Shown: positions 1-7,131 of the stretch, in pieces
Layout: each line of letters begins with the position of its first letter
Position numbering within the stretch: the stretch's first letter is position 1
Assembly: GCA_049966775.1 (NCBI GenBank)
Contig: JBMFTZ010000009.1
Coordinates: forward strand, 1-24,754
DNA length: 24,754 nucleotides
Direction of reading: 5' to 3'
Source: JAKAWW01 sp049966775
GTDB lineage: Archaea; Micrarchaeota; Micrarchaeia; Micrarchaeales; Micrarchaeaceae
Made by a program: the position numbers and the translations under genes
The notes under the pieces: model-generated
Database searches by the model: none
Told to the model about the DNA's origin: nothing
Seen by the model: only the letters and a program-made list of their open reading frames with translations

Positions 1-224
1 TCTGGTTTTGCATATGCCGCATTGTAATCATTCAATGCTGTCTGATTAGACGCTATTACGTAGCCCCCCCAGTTTGTAGACTGAAGGTTGCCTTCAACGC
101 CACGCCCAGCGCTTATGAACCTGGAACTTTGTGCTCCTACCGCACCTGTCCCAAACGCAGCAGATATAAACAATAACGCTGTGATGAATACAGGTACTAC
201 AAGATACACTCTTTTTACGTACAT
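1..224 (-). CDS. Exported protein, N-terminal part (possible G1/eqolisin-like acid peptidase)
   Basis: Only the first 74 residues are in the window; the gene runs off the left edge. The start is the ATG at 224-222, preceded by a GGTGA ribosome binding site. The product opens with a basic stretch (MYVKRVY), then about 20 hydrophobic residues and a small-residue AVGAQ segment that looks like a signal peptidase site, so it should be exported. Around residues 50-56 is STNWGGYV, which resembles the S-x-N-W-x-G-Y signature at the mature N-terminus of eqolisin-type (G1/A4) acid peptidases and related jelly-roll proteins. The catalytic Gln and Glu of that family would lie outside the window, so this is a suggestion only. 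An acid peptidase would suit an acidophilic archaeon. A run of seven G residues (C64-C70 on the plus strand) lies inside the NWGGY codons. Confidence 0.65.
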   Translation of the reverse strand, partial: MYVKRVYLVVPVFITALLFISAAFGTGAVGAQSSRFISAGRGVEGNLQSTNWGGYVIASNQTALNDYNAAYAKP

Positions 225-251
225 TCCTTCACCAATTTCTTTTATGCTGAA

Positions 252-482
252 TTAATATTTAAAACTATAGCTCTTACTCATTGTGACTATGAGATTAAGA
301 TCTAACTGATTTAATATATTTGCTGTCCTTTTTGTTATTTCCACCACTCTATTGTAGCCGTACTTCATTATTTTTGATAACTCAAGCAGCAAATCTTCAA
401 CACTGATTTTTGATAACAAACCTTTTCCTCGTATCAAATTCATTACCTTGTAATACAAATACAAAGACAAAAAAGATGCAGC
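252..482 (-). pseudogene. C-terminal remnant of an IS4/IS1634-type transposase
   Basis: An open frame bounded upstream by a TAG at 485-483 reads AASFLSLYLYYKVMNLI and continues to about 76 residues. It has no ATG near its start, only a TTG at 470. The order (hydrophobic helix with LYYK, then SVEDLLLELSKI, then a basic stretch, then EITKRTANILNQLDL) resembles the extreme C-terminus of DDE transposases of the IS4/IS1634 type, where a last helix is followed by a regulatory-looking tail ending in 'ILxxLxI'. The catalytic core is absent and I see no terminal inverted repeats or target duplication, so I read it as a decayed remnant next to a tRNA gene. A genuine small protein is the alternative. 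Confidence 0.45.
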
Positions 483-529
483 CTAATCACTAAAAACCTG
501 TTCCAGATAAGGTTAGTCATTTTGTTCAA

Positions 530-638
530 TGCCGCAGGTCGGATTCGAACCGACGACATTCCGGTTTCTGTTCTTGATAAAACTTCTTCTTAAGAAGTTT
601 CACTTCAGCCGGACGCTCTCCCACTGAGCTACTGCGGC
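530..638 (-). tRNA. tRNA-Phe (GAA), with intron
   Basis: Read on the minus strand, the 7-bp acceptor stem GCCGCAG/CTGCGGC, D stem GCTC/GAGC, anticodon stem TCCGG/CCGGA and T stem GTCGG/CCGAC with loop TTCGAAT all pair perfectly. The spliced anticodon loop CTGAAGA gives anticodon GAA, and the discriminator is A with no encoded CCA. Without the 37-nt intron the tRNA is 72 nt. It lies 23 nt downstream of the stop codon of the metallo-beta-lactamase-fold gene on the same strand and has its own TATA-like promoter. Confidence 0.95.
566..602 (-). other. Archaeal intron in tRNA-Phe, canonical 37/38 position
   Basis: About 37 nt separate G37 (position 603) from A38 (position 565). The intron contains a perfect 9-bp hairpin, AAACTTCTT/AAGAAGTTT with a 3-nt loop (580-600). 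At the exon junctions, CTG (exon 1) can pair with CAG (intron), leaving AAG and AAA as 3-nt bulges. That is the bulge-helix-bulge arrangement cut by archaeal tRNA splicing endonuclease. The exact cut sites could move by a base, because several A residues flank the junctions. Confidence 0.85.
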
Positions 639-661
639 ACCGAAATAATCTTGTTTTTGCA

Positions 662-1666
662 TTAATAAATATATGTTTTTGCTTTGTTCCCCTTTGCTAT
701 GATGGTCTCTGGTAGCGGCATTGCCCCATTTCGGAAGGGCCTAGCGTTATAGCCGAACTTGTTAAGGTTCACAGCAAATCTATCAGCATTTTGGCCGTAT
801 GTTAAGAGAAACTCCGGGTTTACCTCGTTTATATAATCAATGCTCTGCGCGAAATCAGCATGGTCGCTCAGGCTGAACTGCGCGTCTGTGCCAAAGTGCA
901 TAAAGCTTGCAAATCCGGTCACCATTGCGGTGTAGAACCTTCTGTGATGCACCGCTTCCAGCTTGCTCCCCAGCTCGGAGATCGACCGCTGCTCGCTTAT
1001 TCCTACGAAATCGCCGCCAAGTACTTCCTCGTATCCCTCGCCATCGTATGCTGATACGTACGTAAGTCCCGCGTTATACCTGTTGTACACACTGCTTATG
1101 GCACTTATCTTCTTCGTGACCACCGGTACAATGCCTATATCGTTCATTATAGCCACCAGCTCCTGCGCCTTGCCCGTTGCGTATGCAGAGAAGAGCACGC
1201 TTCCTTTCCGCAGCGCCTTCTCTGTCCAGTCTTGTATTTCAGTTATAACCTCTTCCTTAATGCCAAAACTCACTGCAGGGCTTGGATATGTAGAGTCTAT
1301 TATAAGCACATCTGCATTCTTGGTTACTATACTTTCTGCGGCCATCGATCTCTGCATCTGGAAATCGCCGCTGTACAAATAGCAAAAACCGCTGTTTCCA
1401 TCGTGCGCATAGAGCTGCCTTGAGCCAAGTATGTGGCCCGCGGGCAGCAGCTCTATACCGCCGTGTGGGCTTGCATGGTTAGCGTGGATACCAAGCACAT
1501 CGAGTATATCTATGGTCTGCATGCTGGCTATAATGTTGCTGGAGCGCTTCGCCGCGCCTATATGGTCGCTGTGCGCGTGCGAGACAAAATCGAGAGTGCT
1601 TCCGCTTTCTCTTCTGTCTAGCGATATCCGCTGGTCGCCTACACAGAGCATCAGGTCGCCACTCAT
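662..1666 (-). CDS. Metallo-beta-lactamase-fold RNA-processing exonuclease (COG1236-like)
   Basis: A hydrolase of the metallo-beta-lactamase fold related to the RNA 3'-processing/exonuclease group (YSH1/Cft2-like). The zinc motif SHAHSDHIG is at residues 29-37, AGHILGS at about 76-82, YSGDF at about 98-102 and SDHADF near 268-273. These supply the His and Asp ligands of a two-metal site. At 334 residues it is shorter than archaeal CPSF-type proteins with KH domains, so it may be a compact single-module exonuclease or one related to the DNA-ligase-associated type. The ATG at 1666 lies only about 20 nt from a TATA box, so the transcript would be leaderless or start at the internal ATG at 1651 (MLCVGDQRIS), which matches the family start better. 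It is the last protein gene of the minus-strand run before tRNA-Phe. Confidence 0.85.
   Translation of the reverse strand: MSGDLMLCVGDQRISLDRRESGSTLDFVSHAHSDHIGAAKRSSNIIASMQTIDILDVLGIHANHASPHGGIELLPAGHILGSRQLYAHDGNSGFCYLYSGDFQMQRSMAAESIVTKNADVLIIDSTYPSPAVSFGIKEEVITEIQDWTEKALRKGSVLFSAYATGKAQELVAIMNDIGIVPVVTKKISAISSVYNRYNAGLTYVSAYDGEGYEEVLGGDFVGISEQRSISELGSKLEAVHHRRFYTAMVTGFASFMHFGTDAQFSLSDHADFAQSIDYINEVNPEFLLTYGQNADRFAVNLNKFGYNARPFRNGAMPLPETIIAKGNKAKTYIY
664..672 (-). promoter_or_regulatory. TATA-like promoter of tRNA-Phe
   Basis: The minus strand reads ATATATTTATTAATG here. The box centre is about 28-30 nt upstream of the tRNA 5' end (638), the normal archaeal TATA distance. It overlaps the last codons of the preceding gene, whose stop is at 664-662, so a coding end and a promoter share bases. 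Confidence 0.55.
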
Positions 1667-1680
1667 AATTGTGTGGCAAG

Positions 1681-1690
1681 GTATAAAAAG
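1681..1690 (-). promoter_or_regulatory. TATA box of the metallo-beta-lactamase-fold gene
   Basis: The minus strand reads CTTTTTATAC, with its centre about 20 nt before the first ATG and 35 nt before the second. No start-proximal ribosome site is evident, consistent with leaderless transcription. The rest of the 182-bp gap (1667-1848) shows nothing else I can name. Confidence 0.55.
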
Positions 1691-1848
1691 ATTTCAATGT
1701 GCGGCACGCAATGACCATTTCAAAGGCGCAGGCCTTACATTCCGCTGCGTGGCGGCGCGCTGCAATCTTTCAAAATGCACAGCAATCACGAGCGCTTTGC
1801 GCTAATCTGCATGACATGACGCATATGTAGCGTCGTCGGTCGCCGTCG

Positions 1849-2481
1849 CTATTTATTGTTCAGTTCCAGCTTCAGCTCCTCTATGAACTCCTTCACGAAT
1901 TTCTCCCTCCTTTTTGCTATCTTTATTGCCGCTTCAGTATTGAGCGCCTCGTGTATCCTAACAATCTTGAGGAATATATGGTCAAGGCCCGATACCTTTG
2001 AATCGCCCTCCCTTCTCTCTAGGAAAGGATCGTCAAGATTGTATAATTGCCGGTTCATGCTTCCGCAAGAGCTGAACGTTCTCATTATACCAAGTGCGCC
2101 TGTTTCTATCCTATCCGCGTCTTGCAAGATCTTGGCCTCTAAAGTGGTGGGTCTTATCCCCTTGCTGTATGAGCATACTCCTATGGCGTAGGCTATATCT
2201 TTCAATTTTCCTTTATCATAGCCTATTTCTCTCAGGAGGCGCACCGCTTTTCTCGCGCTCTCCTCATGCTCGTGCTTTGATTTTTCGCTTCCTTTTTCGT
2301 ACACAATCAGATCGTGAAAGAGCGCTGCAGGCACGAGCACGTCCATATCCGCATGGTATGTCTTGCCAAGCATTTCGGCGCTTTCGAGTACGCGCATGGC
2401 ATGGCCAAAATCATGTGCCGGGTCGTTTTTGATGTGGCGTTTCGCTATCCCAATAAGCCTATCCCTCAATTTTTGATCCAT
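1849..2481 (-). CDS. HD-domain metal-dependent phosphohydrolase
   Basis: A 210-residue HD-superfamily protein. The metal-binding pattern is HDFGH at residues 23-27, the HD doublet in ALFHDL at about 56-57, and DADRIE at 121-126. This is the order seen in the uncharacterised YedJ/COG1418-type stand-alone HD hydrolases, which act on phosphoesters or nucleotides. The substrate cannot be told from sequence. I chose the ATG at 2481 over the in-frame TTG at 2487 because an AT-rich TATA-like stretch on the minus strand near 2500-2515 places transcription start almost at this ATG. It sits 60 bp downstream of the acetyltransferase gene on the same strand. Confidence 0.8.
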   Translation of the reverse strand: MDQKLRDRLIGIAKRHIKNDPAHDFGHAMRVLESAEMLGKTYHADMDVLVPAALFHDLIVYEKGSEKSKHEHEESARKAVRLLREIGYDKGKLKDIAYAIGVCSYSKGIRPTTLEAKILQDADRIETGALGIMRTFSSCGSMNRQLYNLDDPFLERREGDSKVSGLDHIFLKIVRIHEALNTEAAIKIAKRREKFVKEFIEELKLELNNK

Positions 2482-2541
2482 GATCAAAATTATTAGTATA
2501 ATTTATTATATATTTCGCGTTGGGAACCTGCTTTCTTGGTA

Positions 2542-3060
2542 TTAGTATCGTGGTATTTCATGGCGCTCCTTTCGCGATTCCAGCAATTTTATGACCATGC
2601 TCGGTGTCGCCGCCATATGAAAAAGGAAAGGTCTATCAAGAAGGAATCGGCTGTGCGCTGTTTTTGGTACGCGCTTGTATCCGCAAGCCCTATACCAGGC
2701 CGTGGCTCTTGCATCGATCTTAGACACACTTGCCTTTATCTGTTTTATTCCCTTTTTCTTTGCCAGTTTTGCCACTTCCAGCATAAGAGCAGACCCCACG
2801 CCCATCCTAGGCTTCGATGCGTATATGAAATCCATGTATATAGTGCTGCCAACTGTGGCAAATGTGGCTATACCGATTAGCTTGCCTCTGTAGAGCAGTC
2901 CAAACCCGTCCAATCCTTTACTGATGTGCTTCATGATCCATTTTATGGTGCAGCTGCCCTTTGGCTTCTCCTCGGCCAAGCCCCTCTTGTATAGAAATGC
3001 GACTGCCCTTGCATCGAGCCTGCTTATATTCCTTATTTCAAAATGTTTTGCGCTGCTCAT
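2542..3060 (-). CDS. GNAT-family N-acetyltransferase
   Basis: 172 residues. Residues about 52-80 form the central strands (GFGLLYRGKLIGIATF, then IYMDFIYAS). PRMGVGSALM at 84-93 is the acetyl-CoA pyrophosphate loop (motif A), with Pro where the usual Arg/Gln stands. ARATAWYRACGYKR at about 117-130 is the motif B helix with the family's aromatic and Gly-Tyr/Phe turn. The substrate is unknown; protein N-termini, small amines and ribosomal proteins are all possible. The ATG at 3060 has an AGG-rich stretch just upstream. The 100-bp gap to the isomerase gene (3061-3160) holds no gene I can see. Confidence 0.8.
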   Translation of the reverse strand: MSSAKHFEIRNISRLDARAVAFLYKRGLAEEKPKGSCTIKWIMKHISKGLDGFGLLYRGKLIGIATFATVGSTIYMDFIYASKPRMGVGSALMLEVAKLAKKKGIKQIKASVSKIDARATAWYRACGYKRVPKTAHSRFLLDRPFLFHMAATPSMVIKLLESRKERHEIPRY

Positions 3061-3160
3061 ATCCTAACCTGCGGTGTAAAGTGCGGCAACATATGGATGT
3101 GGCCATGAAAGTCATAACGCATCTGCATCAGTGCGCTGTTTGTAGCGAAAGCGCCCGGCT

Positions 3161-4270
3161 TCATGTCCTGCCACGTACGCGCCTCTGCCGTGGGCCTAAC
3201 TTTACTTTTCTTTGCCTAAGTATTCCAGCAAGCGGCTCATTTATAAGCACGCGTGCCTTTCTGAGCTCTTCTATGCTGCCGAAGCCTAGCTCTGCCATCC
3301 TGCTTCTCAGCTCGTCTTCAAGCGCTTTGATATAATCGTATACACCTTTGGCGCCGCCACGCAGCTCGGCCTTTAGCACCGGCTCTGCCATACTGCAAAG
3401 CTGCGCGCCGAGCGCTACGCCCTTGATAATATCTTCGCTGCTCCTTATACCGCCGCTTGCAATTACGGGGCCGTCGAATACGGAGAGCACCTCCATTGTA
3501 GAAAGCGCAGTTGGTATACCCCAGTCCCAGAACACAAGCCCTTCCTTGCTTTTGCTTCTATAGGTCTCTATGCCTATCCATGTGGTTCCGCCTGCGCCCT
3601 GCACATCTATCGCATAAATCCTGCCCCTGAACCTTTTTGCCACGTCCTTCGAAATGCCATTGCCTACCTCTTTGAGTATTACCGGTCGGTCTATGCTCCT
3701 TGCAAGCTCGCATATCCTCTCGTATGCTCCGCGAAAATCTATATCCCCTTCTGGTTGTACGCTCTCCTGGCCAGGGTTGGTATGCACAGCGATAGCGTCG
3801 GCGCTTATTGCTTCAAGCGCTTCTTTTATCCTTTTATCTTCATATACCGCGAGCTTTGATGCGCCGATGTTGCCTATCAGCAGCATGTTTCTGCGCCCTA
3901 TCCCCCTTTTCACATCATATGTGTAAGCAAGGCGCGGGTTTTCAATCATCGCGCGCTGGCTTCCTACCCCCATGGGCACACCAAGCTTGGACACCGCGTC
4001 AGCTATATCCCTGTTAATTTTGAACAGGGCGTCATGGCCGCCAGTCATGCCGGATACTGCAATAGGCGCCTCTATCTCTTTGTGCAGATACTCAGTGCCC
4101 AAATTAACATCGCTTTCTTTCACTGCGCCGCCGTAGGGCAGAACCTCGATGCATTCGAAAAGGGTAGTCTTGTGCCTGTACTGCGTCTGTCTGTTTGCCA
4201 CAATATCAATGTGCTGCACCTTCCTGTCCATCGTCTGTGCCGCTTCGTTGTTCACGGTATCATCCTTCAT
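3161..4270 (-). CDS. fni: Isopentenyl-diphosphate delta-isomerase, type 2 (FMN-dependent)
   Basis: Interconverts isopentenyl and dimethylallyl diphosphate for archaeal lipid synthesis, using reduced FMN in a TIM barrel. Family landmarks are in order: MTGG at residues 75-78, GVGSQRA at 101-107, HTNPGQE at 163-169 followed by QPEGD (172-176, catalytic Gln/Glu region), KEVGNGIS at 200-207, GAGGTTW at 225-231 and ASGGIRS in the phosphate-binding end of the barrel. The family usually has HLN where this protein has HTN. The length of 369 residues is normal. The ATG at 4270 overlaps the end of the small upstream gene by 11 nt, so the two are probably translated from one message; M14 is an alternative start. 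No mevalonate-pathway gene lies nearby. Confidence 0.93.
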   Translation of the reverse strand: MKDDTVNNEAAQTMDRKVQHIDIVANRQTQYRHKTTLFECIEVLPYGGAVKESDVNLGTEYLHKEIEAPIAVSGMTGGHDALFKINRDIADAVSKLGVPMGVGSQRAMIENPRLAYTYDVKRGIGRRNMLLIGNIGASKLAVYEDKRIKEALEAISADAIAVHTNPGQESVQPEGDIDFRGAYERICELARSIDRPVILKEVGNGISKDVAKRFRGRIYAIDVQGAGGTTWIGIETYRSKSKEGLVFWDWGIPTALSTMEVLSVFDGPVIASGGIRSSEDIIKGVALGAQLCSMAEPVLKAELRGGAKGVYDYIKALEDELRSRMAELGFGSIEELRKARVLINEPLAGILRQRKVKLGPRQRRVRGRT

Positions 4271-4709
4271 ATATCGGTGCCCTCTTAAGCTCAGATATAC
4301 TCTTTGAGTTGGTAAGGAACATAGCTATCTTGAGCTGTTTGAGTATCTCGCCGCTTCTGCGTGCCGTGCCTAGCGTTACATAAGGTATTGATTTTTTGTC
4401 TATGCGTATGACCTTAGCGGCTTCGAGGCCGTCGTTTACCTTGTGCAGCACATAGCCTCTAAGCAAAGTGCTCCTCCCGCTCTTGAATGCCCGCACCCCG
4501 CCCTTTGTGGCGAGTACCGCGTTCATCCCATACTTACGTTCGGCAAGCGCGGCTTCCCTTGCTTTATTTACCATAACTAGAACAGGAGCGTCAAGCGTTA
4601 TACTACCAATGCGCATGCTCGTGTCCGCATCGCCCAGAGCCATGTCCGGCAGTGCGTAATGAACGAAATGAATGTCGTGATGATCCATCTTTCTTATAAC
4701 CTTGTGCAT
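4260..4709 (-). CDS. Small protein of unknown function with an IPP-isomerase-like N-terminus
   Basis: I do not recognise this 149-residue protein as a known family. Its first 45 residues (MHKVIRKMDHHDIHF, then ALPDMALGDADTSMRIG and ITLDAPVLVM) follow the pattern of the N-terminal part of type 2 IPP isomerases: basic-DH, F-x-x-I, alP, D-x-D-T-S, G-x-x-L-x-APvlv. Type 2 IPP isomerase is exactly the next gene, so this could be a decayed half-paralogue or a diverged accessory protein. The remainder (AERKYGMNAVLATKGGVRAFKSG, then VIRIDKKSIPYVTLGTARRSGEI) matches nothing I know. The ATG at 4709 is chosen because the TATA box at 4741-4750 puts transcription start near 4718; earlier starts at 4739 or beyond would lie upstream of it. 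The stop overlaps the isomerase start. Confidence 0.6.
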   Translation of the reverse strand: MHKVIRKMDHHDIHFVHYALPDMALGDADTSMRIGSITLDAPVLVMVNKAREAALAERKYGMNAVLATKGGVRAFKSGRSTLLRGYVLHKVNDGLEAAKVIRIDKKSIPYVTLGTARRSGEILKQLKIAMFLTNSKSISELKRAPIYEG

Positions 4710-4740
4710 ATTCACCCGACAATCAGAATTTCTGCACATA

Positions 4741-4750
4741 CTTATAAATA
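4741..4750 (-). promoter_or_regulatory. TATA box for the small protein-IPP isomerase operon
   Basis: The minus strand reads TATTTATAAG. Its centre is about 26 nt from the predicted transcription start and 35 nt from the chosen ATG. It lies in the 97-bp divergent gap shared with trxB on the other strand. Confidence 0.6.
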
Positions 4751-4806
4751 GCTTTTTTGCGCAAGCTAATAATGCAAATAACCTTTGTTCTATTGGGTGA
4801 TGCAAA

Positions 4807-5745
4807 GTGGTAGAAGATTTGATAATAATCGGTGCAGGTCCTGCCGGATACACTGCTGCGATATATGCTGCAAGGGACAACTTCAAGCCGCTCGTCATAA
4901 GCGGGCTGGAACCTGGCGGGCAGCTTTTGCTTACAACCACAGTCGAGAACTATCCCGGATTTCCTGAGGGTGTTGAGGGCTCGCAGCTCATGGACCTCTT
5001 CAAAAAGCAGGCTGAGAAGTTTGGCTCTAGGTTTGTCTTTGACGAGGTAACTGATGTAGACTTCAGCACAAGGCCTTTCAAGGTAAGGACGGGCTCTTCA
5101 GAATATGAGGCAAACAGCATAATAATCGCCACCGGTGCCAAGGCGCGCTGGCTTGGCATAGAGTCGGAGAAGAAATTCATAGGCAAAGGCGTTAGCAGCT
5201 GTGCCACATGCGATGCAGCGTTCTTCAAAGGCAAGAATGTTATTGTAGTGGGCGGCGGCGATACCGCGATGGAGGATTCTATATACCTGACAAAATTTGC
5301 CAGCAGCGTTACTATTGTTCACAGGCGCGATCAGTTCAGAGCTAGCAAGATAATGCAGGATCGGGTTTTTGCAAATCCTGGCATAAAGGTGATATGGGAC
5401 AGCGTTGTTGAAGAGATACTCGGGGACAAAAAGGTTACGGGCGTAAAGATAAGGAATGTCAAGACCAACGCCATAACAGAAATGCCTATTGATGGCGTAT
5501 TCGTTGCCATAGGCTACGATCCTGTGACAAAGTTCATTGGCGACAAGCTTGATGTTGACGAGCTGGGGTATCTAAAGACAATTGATGATGTAAAGACAAA
5601 GATACCGGGCGTCTTTGTTGCGGGAGACGTTGCTGATCGTGTATACCGGCAGGCGATAACCGCAGCTGGAAGCGGAGCCAAGGCAGCGCTTGAGGTGCGC
5701 GCATATTTGCAAAGCCTGCACGAAAGTGGCGCAAAGCAGTCATGA
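4807..5745 (+). CDS. trxB: Thioredoxin reductase (NADPH, FAD)
   Basis: A 312-residue low-molecular-weight thioredoxin reductase that passes electrons from NADPH through FAD to a thioredoxin-type protein. The FAD-binding GAGPAG is at residues 9-14, GGQLLLTTTVENYPG at 37-51, the redox-active CATC at 132-135, the NADPH-binding GGGDTA at 149-154, the HRRDQFRA 2'-phosphate-binding segment that points to NADPH rather than NADH, and GVFVAGD near the C-terminus. The start is GTG at 4807, set by a GGTGA ribosome site at 4796-4800, six bases upstream. The likely substrate in this window is the protein disulfide oxidoreductase at 17910-18557. Its stop codon overlaps the ATG at 5742 of a small membrane-protein frame (ATGA). 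Confidence 0.96.
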   Translation: MVEDLIIIGAGPAGYTAAIYAARDNFKPLVISGLEPGGQLLLTTTVENYPGFPEGVEGSQLMDLFKKQAEKFGSRFVFDEVTDVDFSTRPFKVRTGSSEYEANSIIIATGAKARWLGIESEKKFIGKGVSSCATCDAAFFKGKNVIVVGGGDTAMEDSIYLTKFASSVTIVHRRDQFRASKIMQDRVFANPGIKVIWDSVVEEILGDKKVTGVKIRNVKTNAITEMPIDGVFVAIGYDPVTKFIGDKLDVDELGYLKTIDDVKTKIPGVFVAGDVADRVYRQAITAAGSGAKAALEVRAYLQSLHESGAKQS

Positions 5746-6211
5746 AAATTAAGAGCAAAACCTTTCTATTGCAGGCATCGCTGCCATGGCGTTTGGCATA
5801 CTGCTCACAATATACGGCTATGTAAACTCTTATGCAGCTCAATGCTACTGCCCATTTACCACTCGATGTTTGTGCATCAATACGTCTGCAAGGTTCTGCC
5901 TGGAAATAGGTAATGTATTGTCAATTGCAGTTGGCGCGTGGTGGCTTGTTCTTGCAATAACCGGTTCACACATCAAAAAGGAAAGCCGCTCTAAGCAGCG
6001 CTACCATAAGGCACAGCAAATAAAAGCTCAAGTCAAAGTTCTCTGCCCCTTCCTTGGAACAAGGCTGAAGACGCGCACGCCTATCTTTCTTATGCGCTTG
6101 CCTTTTTCCACGCTTGCGAGCATCCTCTTTGCGCTTTCGTATATGAGCTCCTTGGAGCCTTCATTGTTTGAGAAGCTCCTGTTCTTGATGTGCTCCGTAA
6201 AGTCGCTATAG
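5742..6211 (+). CDS. Cysteine-rich two-helix membrane protein coupled to trxB, apparently frameshifted
   Basis: The trxB stop overlaps an ATG (ATGA, 5742-5745) that opens MKIKSKTFL and then soon dies. From about 5762 a different frame carries SIAGIAAMAFGILLTIYGYV (helix 1), a loop with five cysteines (CYC, CLC, FC) and EIGNVLSIAVGAWWLVLAITG (helix 2), then a basic tail. Adding one base near 5766-5770 would join the two into MKIKSKTFLLAGIAAMAFG, so this is either a real or sequencing frameshift or a gene starting at an ATT/ATG at 5768/5786. The frame stays open to 6211, overlapping the 3' end of the opposing DNA polymerase gene by 184 bp; the natural end may be earlier. Cysteines clustered between two membrane helices next to trxB suggest a thiol role. 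I do not recognise the family. Confidence 0.5.
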
Positions 6212-7077
6212 CGCACCTTTAGCGAAACGCCCTTGAACCAGTAGCCCTGCTTTTCCAGCTCATTCCATACCTCATCAACAAGTTCGTGCAGCATCTTGTC
6301 GAGCGCTTCTGCGCTTGCCGCCCTAAAGCCTATGGTGCGCTCTCTGCTTATAGATAGCACCGCTCCCTGCTCGACCACCCTACTTGGATCCCTGCCCTTT
6401 GCAATAAGGTATATTTCCGTGCCAAAGGAGCCGAGCCTTGTCATGAGCAGCGTGGGATCGAGCTTTGCTATCTCACCTATGGTGTGCACGCCCATGCCAT
6501 TAAGCACGCTTTCCGTCTTTTTGCCAATGCCGGGAAGCTCGCCTACGCTCTTGTCGCTTATGAAAGCAAGCACTTGGCTGTCCTCGATGACCAGCAGCCC
6601 GTCTGGCTTTGCTGCATCGCACGCCATCTTAGCATAAACCTTTGTGGAGCTAACGCCTACCGTGCACTTCAATCCAAAGTGGTCTGCTATGCCCGCTTTT
6701 ACCTGCTTGGCAAGCTCCAGCGCTTCAGCATAGCTCATGTTGTCAAGGTCAAGCGCAGCTTCGTCAATGCTCATAATTTCCATCTTGAAGCCGTAGCCTT
6801 TGAGCAGCAACATTATCTGCGATGACATCTTCTCATAATAGCTTTCATCTGCTTCGAGGTAGCCTGCATCTGGCTTGAGCTTGAAAGCATCAGAAAGCGG
6901 CATGCCGCTGTGTATGCCGAATGCCCTTGCCTCGTAGTTGCATGTCTGTACAACACCACTTGATTTGCTGGCGGGCGGCGCAGTGCCCACTATGAGCGGC
7001 TTGCCCTTTAGCTCTGGATGCCGCAGCTCCTCGCAAGCCGCGTAGAAGTAATCCATATCTACAAGCATCACTGGCAT
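6028..7077 (-). CDS. dinB: Y-family DNA polymerase IV (Dpo4/DinB)
   Basis: A 349-residue lesion-bypass polymerase. The catalytic carboxylates are D7 (in VDMDYFYA) and D105-E106 (in SIDEA). Y12 occupies the steric-gate position that excludes ribonucleotides. NYEARAFGI (47-55) and VGVSSTKVYAKMA (finger and palm motifs) are present, as is the helix-hairpin-helix element GELPGIGKKT. The little-finger domain ends in GKRIRKIGVRVFSL, matching Sulfolobus Dpo4 in order and length. The C-terminus is GQRTLT followed by a stop. It resembles the first half of a PCNA-interacting box (QxxLxxFF) but lacks the aromatic pair. The gene is divergent from the MEMO-family gene across a 54-bp gap. Confidence 0.95.
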   Translation of the reverse strand: MPVMLVDMDYFYAACEELRHPELKGKPLIVGTAPPASKSSGVVQTCNYEARAFGIHSGMPLSDAFKLKPDAGYLEADESYYEKMSSQIMLLLKGYGFKMEIMSIDEAALDLDNMSYAEALELAKQVKAGIADHFGLKCTVGVSSTKVYAKMACDAAKPDGLLVIEDSQVLAFISDKSVGELPGIGKKTESVLNGMGVHTIGEIAKLDPTLLMTRLGSFGTEIYLIAKGRDPSRVVEQGAVLSISRERTIGFRAASAEALDKMLHELVDEVWNELEKQGYWFKGVSLKVRYSDFTEHIKNRSFSNNEGSKELIYESAKRMLASVEKGKRIRKIGVRVFSLVPRKGQRTLT

Positions 7078-7131
7078 ACATATTGTAAAGCAAAATAATA
7101 ATAAAAACTACATCGCATAATTACATATCGC

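Noticed and set aside
1431..1805. A plus-strand frame across the start of the metallo-beta-lactamase-fold gene
   Set aside because: It overlaps the conserved HxHxDH coding region on the other strand and its translation has no domain features.
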